Shown here piece after piece: positions 43,768 through 52,100 of a stretch of 64,000 nucleotides of DNA. Source of the stretch: Pedobacter soli. GTDB taxonomy: Bacteria; Bacteroidota; Bacteroidia; Sphingobacteriales; Sphingobacteriaceae. Position 1 is the first letter of the stretch. The number at the start of each line of letters is the position of its first letter. The notes below the pieces were generated by a model. That model saw only the letters and a list, made by a program, of their open reading frames with translations, did no database searches and was not told the DNA's origin. Where the stretch lies: positions 62,001-126,000 of the forward strand of contig NZ_FMZH01000001.1 in the NCBI RefSeq assembly GCF_900101435.1, given 5' to 3'. The position numbers and the translations under genes are program-made.

Positions 43768-45594
43768 ATGGAAGTAAAAAATAATCCTCAGGAAACACCT
43801 GCAGCAGCACAATGGAGACAAAGTGGAGAAAAAATTTTGCCTGAACACACACACCGTTTTAACCCGTCAACAGAGGGGTATAATCTTTATCCCATACACA
43901 CTTTAGGAGAAGGCAAAATATTTGATGGCTTTACCACATTGGCCGCCTGGATTATTGAAAAGAAAACCGTGTTGATAGATGGTTATGTTGGTGTATTCTG
44001 GTCTGAAATTGAAAGACTACTACAAACTGAATTTACCAAAAAGCAGGTAAAAATTAACTGGTTGCGTACAGCTGATAAAATGAAAAGCGCTGCTACTGTT
44101 TTGGAACTGGTAAATCCTTTTTTAGGCGAAGTGAAAAGTGTTTGGGGTAAAAAAACAGACCTAAAGCTCAACGATTTTTTCGAAACCGGATTTAGTACAA
44201 GCCAGCCCGACACGCAATACGAAGTAAATATTGTAATTGGCGTGGGCGCAGCCTTGCTTAATTGGGATGCACCAATCATTTACCTCGATATTCCTAAGAA
44301 CGAAATTCAATACCGCATGCGTGCTGGTTCCATTACCAACCTGGGCGCGACCGCTACTGCAAGTGCTTTTGAAATGTACAAACGGTTTTATTTTGTAGAT
44401 TGGCCGGTGCTGAATAACCATAAAGCAGAAATTTTAAAGCGTATAAGTGTAGTTGCTGATGCGCAACACAAATCATCGATAAAGTGGGTTGAGGCAAATG
44501 AACTGAAGAGAGGTTTACAACAGATCAGCCAATCGGTATTTCGGGTTAGGCCCTGGTTTGAGGCTGGCGCCTGGGGTGGGCATTGGATGCAGGAAAACAT
44601 TGAAGGTTTGAATAAGGAGGAGATAAATTATGCCTGGTCTTTCGAAATGATTGTTCCCGAGAATGGCATTATTTTCGAAAGTAGCGGAAACCTGTTAGAG
44701 GTTACTTTTGATTTTCTGATGTTTAGCGAAAATCAATCGGTATTGGGTAAACATGCTTCTATTTTTGGCACCGAATTTCCAATCAGGTTCGATTTTCTCG
44801 ATACCATGGATGGCGGAAACCTTTCCATCCAGTGCCATCCTTCATTAAAATATATCCGTGAAGAATTTGGCGAAAACATTACGCAGGATGAGACCTACTA
44901 CATACTTGAATGTAAAGACGATGCAAAAGTGTATTTGGGTTTTCAGGAAGATATTAATCCAATCGAATTTAATCAGGCCTTAATTAAGAGTCAGCAGTTA
45001 AAGCAGGAAATAAATATTGAACAGTTTGTGCAGGCACATGATGCCCAAAAACATGATCTATTTTTAATTCCAAACCGTACCGTACACAGTGCCGGAGCCA
45101 ACAATCTTGTGCTCGAAATCAGCGCAACACCTTATATTTTTACCTTTAAAATGTATGATTGGGTTCGTTTAGGTCTGGATGGTCAACCAAGACCAATTAA
45201 TATTGAACATGCCTTTAAGAACCTGGATTTTAACCGGAAAGGTGAGCTGGTTAAAGCGGAATTAATTTCGAAACCATCGGTAATAGAAAAAGGAGCTGAT
45301 TGGGAATTAATCCATTTGCCTACGCACCACCAACACTTTTATGATGTTCAGCGCATGGAATTTGATAGCGAAATTACGGTTAATACCAACAATACCTGTC
45401 ATATCTTAATGCTGGTAGAAGGCAGCACCATTCAACTAAAAAATGTAGATGGTCAGATTACGGAATTTCACTATGCCGAAACTTTTGTAGTTCCGGCAGC
45501 AGCCGAAAGTTATACCCTGATTAATAAGGGCTCAAACAGGGCCAAAGTAATTAAAGCGTTTGTAAAAGACGATCTGACTGCTGTAACTTTATAA
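43768..45594 (+). CDS. Class I mannose-6-phosphate isomerase fused to an N-terminal degenerate kinase-like domain
   Basis: A 608-residue cytoplasmic protein. The C-terminal half, from about residue 250, is a type I phosphomannose isomerase: zinc-ligand candidates are His357 in QCHP, Glu375 in DETYY and His440 in NRTVHSAGANN. It converts mannose-6-P to fructose-6-P. The N-terminal ~240 residues look like a P-loop kinase fold that has lost its nucleotide loop (LIDGYVGVFWSEI at 69-81 stands where xxDGxxGxGKS would be). I infer this, not certain. The inverted repeat around the stop may act as an attenuator before the sugar porter gene. Confidence 0.72.
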   Translation: MEVKNNPQETPAAAQWRQSGEKILPEHTHRFNPSTEGYNLYPIHTLGEGKIFDGFTTLAAWIIEKKTVLIDGYVGVFWSEIERLLQTEFTKKQVKINWLRTADKMKSAATVLELVNPFLGEVKSVWGKKTDLKLNDFFETGFSTSQPDTQYEVNIVIGVGAALLNWDAPIIYLDIPKNEIQYRMRAGSITNLGATATASAFEMYKRFYFVDWPVLNNHKAEILKRISVVADAQHKSSIKWVEANELKRGLQQISQSVFRVRPWFEAGAWGGHWMQENIEGLNKEEINYAWSFEMIVPENGIIFESSGNLLEVTFDFLMFSENQSVLGKHASIFGTEFPIRFDFLDTMDGGNLSIQCHPSLKYIREEFGENITQDETYYILECKDDAKVYLGFQEDINPIEFNQALIKSQQLKQEINIEQFVQAHDAQKHDLFLIPNRTVHSAGANNLVLEISATPYIFTFKMYDWVRLGLDGQPRPINIEHAFKNLDFNRKGELVKAELISKPSVIEKGADWELIHLPTHHQHFYDVQRMEFDSEITVNTNNTCHILMLVEGSTIQLKNVDGQITEFHYAETFVVPAAAESYTLINKGSNRAKVIKAFVKDDLTAVTL

Positions 45595-45606
45595 AACAGC
45601 AGTCAG
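45574..45606 (+). terminator. Hairpin flanking the isomerase stop codon
   Basis: Perfect 10-bp arms CTGACTGCTG (45574-45583) and CAGCAGTCAG (45597-45606) around the stop codon region. Only a short T-rich stretch (GTTTGATTTG) follows, so it may be an attenuator or partial terminator rather than a strong one. Confidence 0.5.
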
Positions 45607-45661
45607 GTTTGATTTGCAAGCCATTGTCAAATCATTTAAATTTTTAACCAAAATATAAATT

Positions 45662-47065
45662 ATGAGTGCGCAAAAAAGAAGCAGTGTATTTTTAATAACG
45701 CTCGTAGCATCGCTGGGTGGCTTTTTATTCGGCTTTGATATGGCTGTTATATCCGGAGTTTTACCGCTGGTGCAAAAACAGTTTGCATTAAGTGCCTCAC
45801 AAGAGGGATGGTTTGTCTCGTCGGCATTGCTGGGCTGTATTATTGGTGTAGCCTTTTCAGGAGAACTGAGCGACCGATTCGGCCGGAAAAAGCCATTGAT
45901 TTTAACCGCGATTCTTTTTGTTGCATCGGCTCTGGGTTGTGCATTATTTCCAAATCTTAATGGCGTTATTGCTTTCAGGCTCCTGGGAGGTATTGGTATC
46001 GGTATCGCTTCAAATGTAGTGCCCTTATATATTTCAGAAATCGCCCCTGCACACATCAGAGGCCGTTTGGTTACCTACTACCAGTTTGCACTAACACTGG
46101 GCATTTTGGTTGCCTATCTCAGCAATGCAACCCTGCTAAGTGGTGTCTCAACAAGTCAAACAACTACTTCAGCTTTAAGTGCGTTGTTTAACCACGAAGT
46201 TTGGCGTGGCATGTTAGGAATGGGCGTACTACCGGCAGTTTTATTTTTATTCGGATTATTGCTGATACCCGAAAGTCCTAGATGGCTCATACAAAAAGGC
46301 CATATCGCAGCAGGCACTTTAATCATTAGTAAAATTAACGGACAAGCACAAGCTGAAATTGACCCCAATCAGTTTGCCTCAGAAAGCAACAGCCGCAAAA
46401 GTTCATATAAAGAATTATTTGCCCCAGCCATGCGTAAAGCTTTGTTAATCGGTATCTTATTGCCTTTATTTTCACAGTTTAGTGGTATCAATGCCATTAT
46501 CTACTACGGCCCCAGAATACTCGGGAACGCTGGTATATCTTTAAGTAATTCACTCATCAGCCAGGTAATTTTTGGGCTCGCCAATGTACTTTTTACCCTG
46601 TTTGCCATCTGGAAAGTAGATAGCTGGGGCAGAAGACCACTTTATCTTTACGGAACGGCAGGTGCAGCCATTTCACTGGTTTTAACCGGTATATGTTTTT
46701 ATTTTAATGCTACCTCCAGCATTTGGCTGTTGGTATGTGTTTTGGCCTTCCTTGCATTTTTCGCCTGTTCAATTGGCCCTTTAAAATTTGTTGTGGCAGC
46801 AGAGATCTTTCCCGGAGCTATTCGCGGAAGAGCATTAGCCATCAGTATCATGGTGATGTGGGTGGCCGATACCATTGTGGGGCAAATTACACCCATCTTA
46901 TTAAACGAACTGGGTAGTGCAGGTACATTTTGGTTTTTTGCCTTTTTCTGTATCATAGCCTTTATTGCAGTTTACAAATTGCTTCCCGAAACCAAAGGAA
47001 AATCGTTAGAGCAAATCGAGAGTGAGTGGAAAGAGGAGACAGATAAACCCGTGTTTTTTCATTAA
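45662..47065 (+). CDS. MFS sugar porter
   Basis: A 467-residue inner-membrane transporter with twelve hydrophobic segments. Sugar-porter motifs are present: GGFLFGFDMAVISG at the first helix, ELSDRFGRKKPL, RGRLVTYYQ, PESPRWL, FSGINAIIYYGP, and a PETKGKSLEQIE tail. It likely moves a hexose, plausibly mannose released by GH92, into the cytoplasm. It lies 67 bp after the isomerase gene. Confidence 0.9.
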   Translation: MSAQKRSSVFLITLVASLGGFLFGFDMAVISGVLPLVQKQFALSASQEGWFVSSALLGCIIGVAFSGELSDRFGRKKPLILTAILFVASALGCALFPNLNGVIAFRLLGGIGIGIASNVVPLYISEIAPAHIRGRLVTYYQFALTLGILVAYLSNATLLSGVSTSQTTTSALSALFNHEVWRGMLGMGVLPAVLFLFGLLLIPESPRWLIQKGHIAAGTLIISKINGQAQAEIDPNQFASESNSRKSSYKELFAPAMRKALLIGILLPLFSQFSGINAIIYYGPRILGNAGISLSNSLISQVIFGLANVLFTLFAIWKVDSWGRRPLYLYGTAGAAISLVLTGICFYFNATSSIWLLVCVLAFLAFFACSIGPLKFVVAAEIFPGAIRGRALAISIMVMWVADTIVGQITPILLNELGSAGTFWFFAFFCIIAFIAVYKLLPETKGKSLEQIESEWKEETDKPVFFH

Positions 47066-47079
47066 AAGACAAAAAACCT

Positions 47080-49422
47080 ATGAATTTAAAATATAAGCTT
47101 ACTGTTCTATTACTGCTTAACCTGTTTTACAAGCCGGTAAGTGCACAATCAGACCACGATCTATTAGCCTATGCCGACCCGCGAATTGGTACGGCACACA
47201 GTCGCTGGTTTTATTTTACGCCCGGGGCAGTTCCTTTTGGAATGGCCAAAGCTGCACCATCTACCAATGGTTCGTACGGCAATAAAAGTGGCTGGGAAGC
47301 TGTAGGTTATGATGAAAGGCATACCTCCATTGAAGGTTTTGCCAATTTTCACGAATTTCAGATTTGCGGGGTTGTTTTTGCGCCATCAACCGGAAAATTG
47401 CAAACACTGGCAGGAAGTTTAGAACATCCCGAGGCAGGTTACCGTTCTACTTTCGACCACAAAGACGAAGTTGCCACACCCGGTTATTATTCTGTATTGC
47501 TGAAAGATTATGGCATTAAAGCTGAATTAACTGCGACTAAAAGGGTGGCTTTTCACCGCTATACTTTTCCAAAATCAACTCAGGCTAATATCCTTTTCGA
47601 TATCGGGCACCAGCAGGGAGAAAGTGGTGAGGTAAGTGATGCTCAGGTAAACCTGACCAAAGATGGCAGAATTGAAGGTTATGTAATTACGAGGCCGGTT
47701 TATGTCCAGAAATATCAACCCGGTGCAGATGTAAAAATGTATTTCTCTGCCATAGCGAGTAAAAAGCCTTCAAAATTTGGCACATTTACCGGAGCGCAGA
47801 TTACCGAAGGAAACAAAAGTACCAGTGGCAAAGGCGCCGGTTTATACCTCACTTTTGCTACACATGAAAAAGAGAGCATTACTATAAAAGCCGGACTTTC
47901 TTATACCTCGATAGCTAATGCGAGGCTTAATCTGAATAAAGAAGCAGCAAATCTTTCCTTTGATCAGGCTAAAACACAAGCATTAAACACGTGGGCCAGT
48001 TATTTGGGAAGAATCGGGGTAACATCTGATAATAAAGCAAATCTCACCAAGTTTTATACTGGCTTATACCATGCTTTATCAGGACGTGGGTTGGCCAGCG
48101 ATGTCAACGGTGCTTACCCTAAAAACGATGGAGGGATCGGTCAGATTCCGCTTGACAAAAACCATGTGCCACTTCACAACCATTACAATACCGATGCCAT
48201 TTGGGGCGCTTTCTGGAATTTAACCCAGCTTTGGGCTGTAGCTTATCCTGAATATTATTCAGATTGGGTTAAAAGTCAGTTATTAGTCTATAAAGATTCT
48301 GGATGGTTAGCTGACGGGATTGCCAACAGCCGATATGTATCTGGTGTAGGCACCAACTTTGTGAGTTTAGCTATAGCAGCCGCCTATACCTCCGGAATTC
48401 GCGATTTTGATGTAAAAACCGCTTATCAGGCAGCGCTCAAAAATGAACTGGAATTTCAAAACCGGCCGTTTGGAGCGGGTAAGTCAGATTTGGATAGCTT
48501 TTTGAAATACGGTTACGTAAATCATCTAGACAGTGGAAGTAGCGCCAGCGAGCGCTGGCAGTTCTCGGCATCGCATACGCTTGAATATGCCTTTAGTAAT
48601 TATGCAGTTGGCCAATGGGCAAAACTTTTAGACAAAACAGCCGATTACCAGAAATTAACTACACTTTCAAACGCCTGGAAAACCATTTTTGATCCCGCAA
48701 CCAAATTCATCAGGCCTAAAGATGAGCATGGTAAATTTATATCCAATTTTAACCCCAAACAGGCCTGGAGGGGTTTTCAGGAAGGAAATGCCTGGCAATA
48801 CACCTTTTATGTACCACAAAACCCAAACGCTTTAATTGCTGCCATTGGTAAAACTGACTTTAACAACAGGCTGGATAGTATTTTTACTGTATCAGAAAAA
48901 AATAAATTTGGTGGTGGTACAACTTTAGATGCTTTTTCCGGACTTGAAGGTTTGTATAACCATGGCAATCAGCCTAATCTGCATACTTCATGGCTTTTTA
49001 ATTTCTCGGGGAAACCATCACTTACGCAAAAGTGGGTCAGAAAAATTATGGATGAATTTTACGGCACAGAAGGCATCCATGGTTACGGATATGGTCAGGA
49101 TGAAGATCAGGGCCAGCTTGGTGCCTGGTATGCAATGGCTTCGATGGGAATTTTTGATGTAAAGGGTTTTACTGATGCCTCGCCAGAGATCGGCCTCTCG
49201 GCACCCGTTTTTAATACTATCCGGATAAAGGGCAATAAAAAATACTTCAGCGGTAAAGATTTCGAAATTGTAACCCTGAATAATAATACCGAAAATCCAT
49301 ACGCACAGTCGTTTTCTTTAAACGGTAAGCCGTTAAAAGCTCCTTTTATGAAACTTAAGGACATTCAAAACGGGGGGAAATTGGTGGTGCAAATGGGTAA
49401 GATGCCGAAAGATTCGTATTGA
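47080..49422 (+). CDS. GH92-family alpha-mannosidase-type enzyme (divergent)
   Basis: A 780-residue secreted protein with signal peptide ending VSAQ. GH92 marks include DPRIGTAHS, YFTPGAVPFGMAKAAPST, and EYAF in ASHTLEYAF (Glu502, the family acid). The region YNTDAIWGAFWNL aligns with the usual IWDTFR motif but lacks the Asp and Arg, and GQDEDQGQLGAWYAM carries a DxD-like variant of the usual base motif. Activity on alpha-mannosides, possibly with altered specificity, is inferred. It starts 14 bp after the MFS porter. Confidence 0.75.
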   Translation: MNLKYKLTVLLLLNLFYKPVSAQSDHDLLAYADPRIGTAHSRWFYFTPGAVPFGMAKAAPSTNGSYGNKSGWEAVGYDERHTSIEGFANFHEFQICGVVFAPSTGKLQTLAGSLEHPEAGYRSTFDHKDEVATPGYYSVLLKDYGIKAELTATKRVAFHRYTFPKSTQANILFDIGHQQGESGEVSDAQVNLTKDGRIEGYVITRPVYVQKYQPGADVKMYFSAIASKKPSKFGTFTGAQITEGNKSTSGKGAGLYLTFATHEKESITIKAGLSYTSIANARLNLNKEAANLSFDQAKTQALNTWASYLGRIGVTSDNKANLTKFYTGLYHALSGRGLASDVNGAYPKNDGGIGQIPLDKNHVPLHNHYNTDAIWGAFWNLTQLWAVAYPEYYSDWVKSQLLVYKDSGWLADGIANSRYVSGVGTNFVSLAIAAAYTSGIRDFDVKTAYQAALKNELEFQNRPFGAGKSDLDSFLKYGYVNHLDSGSSASERWQFSASHTLEYAFSNYAVGQWAKLLDKTADYQKLTTLSNAWKTIFDPATKFIRPKDEHGKFISNFNPKQAWRGFQEGNAWQYTFYVPQNPNALIAAIGKTDFNNRLDSIFTVSEKNKFGGGTTLDAFSGLEGLYNHGNQPNLHTSWLFNFSGKPSLTQKWVRKIMDEFYGTEGIHGYGYGQDEDQGQLGAWYAMASMGIFDVKGFTDASPEIGLSAPVFNTIRIKGNKKYFSGKDFEIVTLNNNTENPYAQSFSLNGKPLKAPFMKLKDIQNGGKLVVQMGKMPKDSY

Positions 49423-49446
49423 TTAAACTTATGCGTAGATTGTAAT

Positions 49447-49533
49447 TCCCCTCTTTTAGAGGGGTGTCCGAAGGACGGGGTGTCTGTACTCTGCTTAAGC
49501 ATTACAATTCCCACTTCCGCGGGAATAACGATC
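49447..49533. repeat. Palindromic repeat remnants
   Basis: A hairpin ATTCCCCTCTTTTAGAGGGG at 49447-49466 with GGGGTGTCCGAAGGACGGGG following, and a family B remnant CCCACTTCCGCGGGAATAAC. All are in the gap between GH92 and its convergent neighbour. Confidence 0.55.
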
Positions 49534-49540
49534 TGCTAAC

Positions 49541-49581
49541 AAAAAAGGGATAATAAACATTTGGTTCATTATCCCTTTTTT
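49541..49581. terminator. Bidirectional terminator between GH92 and the six-hairpin glycosidase
   Basis: A 14-bp perfect inverted repeat AAAAAAGGGATAAT / ATTATCCCTTTTTT with a 13-base loop. It ends with T runs on both strands between convergent genes. Confidence 0.85.
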
Positions 49582-49603
49582 CGTTTTTATACAGGTAAAT
49601 CTG

Positions 49604-50896
49604 CTATTTCTTTTTCTCCAGTTCCTTTATTGCTGTCCACAATACGCCGGCTTCACCTCTGAAACTCGATGAACCTTTGGGTTTATTATCAGGTGTATAC
49701 CATTCGTAAAAGCCATTGTTGCTGATTACACGGGCTAACATCGGGTCGAGTGCTTCTTTAGCTTCAGCCAGTAAATTATACCTGATGAGTTGCGTAACCA
49801 TTCTGCCGCCAAACCAGGTCCAATCGCCGCCATTTTGGTAAGAATATGGCCCCATTACCTTATTTTGGAAACTTCCGGCCGGATAAACAGGGTAGAGGGT
49901 AAGTCCGATAGTTGCCGCATTGGCATCTTTTACGTTTTGCTGCATCCTTTCGTAAGCTTCCTTTACCTGTTTTTTGGTTAACAACCCAGCTTCAATAGCA
50001 ACTGCTGTACCACCATGATAGTAAACTTTCGATTCATCAAAAGAAGCCGGGAAAGGAGAGCCGTTTAAATAAATGTGTGGAATGTATTTTTGCGCTTTAT
50101 CATCCCACAAATATTTATTGATATTCTCACGAACGCTTTTGTAAATGCCTTTCCATTTGGTAACCTGCGCAGGGTTTAACTCTCCAACCTGGATAAAATC
50201 GTTTATGGCAATTAAAAACATGGCATTATCGTAAATATCAATTGCCCTGTGCGTATTCTCGTCAATTACAACACCCCAGCCTTGCTCAGGTTGCACATCG
50301 CCCCAGTCGGCAGTGGTTGCTCCCCAAATTAAGCCATACTTTTCATTAAACCTTTCTTTCATCAGAAAATCCATAGCCCTTTCCATTTGCTTTTTAACCG
50401 GTAAGCCCGCTACCTGCTCAGTTAAAATGGATTTATCGCCCGTAATATTGATGTATTTTGCAATGGCTTGAATTAGGGAGGTTTCCTGATCAGTTTCCAC
50501 GGTATTTTTATGGCCAAGGTATCCGGGCACTAAATCCGACTTGTAAAAAGTACCTTCAGATCCTGCCTGTTTTGAGGGGATATATCCATCCAGGATAGCA
50601 CCATCAGCTTGCTGAAACTGAAAAAAAGTAATCAGGTGTTTCCTGATCTGCGATTTATCGTTAACCTTACAACTTAATTCGATAAAGGTATTTAAATCCC
50701 TGATCCACACTTCACCATAGCCATCTCCGGCCGTAAAACCTTTCTTGATCAACGCCTCGGCCATGGTTTTAACCTGATTCATAACCGCCGGGGTTACATT
50801 TTTGTGTGCCTTTTGTGTAATAGCCTTCGACTGTGCTAAAGATACACCGGGCGTCGCCAGTGCAATAAACATGGCTAATGCAATATTTTTATTCAT
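49604..50896 (-). CDS. Secreted six-hairpin (alpha/alpha)6 glycosidase-like enzyme
   Basis: A 430-residue protein with signal peptide ending SLAQ. Family-level marks for six-hairpin barrels are WIRDLNTFIELSCK, VETDQETSLIQAIAKY, ADWGDVQPEQGW, DIYDNAMFLIAINDF and GGDWTWFGGRM. Acidic residues in WIRD, ETDQE and ADWGD are candidate catalysts, but the family (GDE/GH63-like or other) is unclear. It is convergent with the GH92 and has its own promoter containing the second copy of the GntR element. It may trim the same mannose-type glycan. Confidence 0.65.
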   Translation of the reverse strand: MNKNIALAMFIALATPGVSLAQSKAITQKAHKNVTPAVMNQVKTMAEALIKKGFTAGDGYGEVWIRDLNTFIELSCKVNDKSQIRKHLITFFQFQQADGAILDGYIPSKQAGSEGTFYKSDLVPGYLGHKNTVETDQETSLIQAIAKYINITGDKSILTEQVAGLPVKKQMERAMDFLMKERFNEKYGLIWGATTADWGDVQPEQGWGVVIDENTHRAIDIYDNAMFLIAINDFIQVGELNPAQVTKWKGIYKSVRENINKYLWDDKAQKYIPHIYLNGSPFPASFDESKVYYHGGTAVAIEAGLLTKKQVKEAYERMQQNVKDANAATIGLTLYPVYPAGSFQNKVMGPYSYQNGGDWTWFGGRMVTQLIRYNLLAEAKEALDPMLARVISNNGFYEWYTPDNKPKGSSSFRGEAGVLWTAIKELEKKK

Positions 50897-50957
50897 CGGT
50901 TATAATTTATACTGTTTTTGCTGCCTCATATTGAAGGGCTTAACTATCTGTAATCTA

Positions 50958-50994
50958 CATGTACAAACATATATACATTTAATCAATTATCAAA
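50958..50994 (-). promoter_or_regulatory. Strong promoter and candidate GntR operator of the six-hairpin glycosidase
   Basis: On the minus strand, TTTG and the -7 box TATGTTTG are exactly 19 bp apart (complements CAAA at 50991-50994 and CAAACATA at 50964-50971), a near-perfect Bacteroidota promoter. The 23-bp element at 50958-50980, shared with the isomerase promoter, overlaps the -7 box. Confidence 0.6.
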
Positions 50995-51021
50995 CAGTTT
51001 CACAATAAAATTATACCCAAA

Positions 51022-51049
51022 TTAGCCATGGGTTTAAACCCATGGCTAA
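51022..51049. repeat. Perfect palindromic hairpin after the IclR gene
   Basis: A 28-bp perfect inverted repeat, TTAGCCATGGGTTT / AAACCCATGGCTAA, lies between the two minus-strand genes, just after the IclR stop. It could act as a terminator even though no long T run follows. Confidence 0.65.
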
Positions 51050-51054
51050 CTCAG

Positions 51055-51828
51055 TTAAACCCCAATTCTTTGTTCGATTTTTTTAACGCATTTGTTGGCT
51101 TCGGCTAAAATTACCTTGCTGTCAATCGCCTGATCAGAATTTAAAGCATTTAGCATCGAAATGGTTAAGCAGGCAATAATGCCATTGTTGTTGGCAATAC
51201 CAATAGGCACCGAAATATCGGTTACACCCGAAACAGCATCACTGTTTTTAAAATACGAACCTGTTTGCTGAATTTCGGTCAAAGAATTTAAGAAATCTTC
51301 CTGCTGTGGTTTGGCGTATTTTTTAAAAATAGCATTGTTTTTTAATACTGTATTGCGTTCGGCTTCGGGCATATAAGCCAGTAATACTTTACCAGATGCG
51401 GTTAATGGCAAAGGAAACAGGTTTCCTTCTTCAATAGAAAGGGCAATTGGCCCCGGACTCTTGGCATGGATAATGACCATTACCTGGTTCATATACAAAA
51501 TACTCAGGTGACAGGATTGGCGCACCGAATTGGCCAGTTCTTCTAATGGAAACTGCGCCGCTTTCCTCAACTCATCAATAGGTGAGTGGCGGTGCGAAAG
51601 GTAAAAAAGTTTGAGCGATAACCGGTATTTCCCCGAAACCTCATCGCGTAAAATATAACCACGGCTTTCCAGACTCATCAGCATCCGGTAAATTTCATTC
51701 GGTGTTTTTTCAATACCAATGGCAATTTCGGTTTGTGATAAGGGAATAGATTGCGCCGATAGATACTCTAAAATATCAAGGCCTTTATCTAAAGCTGGCG
51801 CCTGATACTTCGATTCATTTTCTTTCAT
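51055..51828 (-). CDS. IclR-family transcriptional regulator
   Basis: A 257-residue regulator. Residues ~10-70 form the winged helix (LDKGLDILEYLSAQSIPLSQ, NEIYRMLMSLESRGYI), and ~85-250 the effector domain (GSYFKNSDAVSGVTDISVPI, IACLTISMLNAL). It is divergent from the GH78 at 52101 and likely controls the right-hand unit. Effectors in this family are often aromatic or sugar acids. A palindrome overlaps its own -33 region. Confidence 0.88.
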   Translation of the reverse strand: MKENESKYQAPALDKGLDILEYLSAQSIPLSQTEIAIGIEKTPNEIYRMLMSLESRGYILRDEVSGKYRLSLKLFYLSHRHSPIDELRKAAQFPLEELANSVRQSCHLSILYMNQVMVIIHAKSPGPIALSIEEGNLFPLPLTASGKVLLAYMPEAERNTVLKNNAIFKKYAKPQQEDFLNSLTEIQQTGSYFKNSDAVSGVTDISVPIGIANNNGIIACLTISMLNALNSDQAIDSKVILAEANKCVKKIEQRIGV

Positions 51829-51866
51829 ACAGGTTTAATTTGGTTGTATCGTATTTTTTACAGTTT

Positions 51867-51905
51867 CAAACATACAAAATGCATTCATATTTCTCATTCA
51901 GAATG
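51867..51905 (-). promoter_or_regulatory. Candidate IclR promoter and operator
   Basis: Minus-strand -7 box TATGTTTG (complement at 51867-51874). The palindrome TCATTC-A-GAATGA, 6-bp perfect arms, at 51894-51906 covers the -33 position and sits in the divergent region, so IclR could repress itself and act on the GH78 promoter. Confidence 0.4.
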
Positions 51906-51934
51906 AAATTATATAATTATTACATGAATATATG

Positions 51935-51965
51935 TTTTCATATTTAAAAAAAAGATTTATATTTG
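51935..51965 (+). promoter_or_regulatory. Candidate promoter of the right-hand unit
   Basis: TATATTTG at 51958-51965 matches TAnnTTTG exactly, with TTTT at 51935-51938 19 bp upstream as a weak -33 box. The leader before the GH78 ATG would be about 130 nt. ATTTATATTTGAAT here resembles the block ATTTATATATGAAT upstream of 6501 and 11968. Confidence 0.5.
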
Positions 51966-52100
51966 AATTACTTGTAAAATTTAAAGTTAAGCAAATTCTA
52001 CAGCTTATGCTATATGGGCTAAGAATTTATTTCTAACTAAATTGAGCACGATAACCAACTATAAACCTAAATCAAGCATCGAAAGCGATCTGTACGGCTA

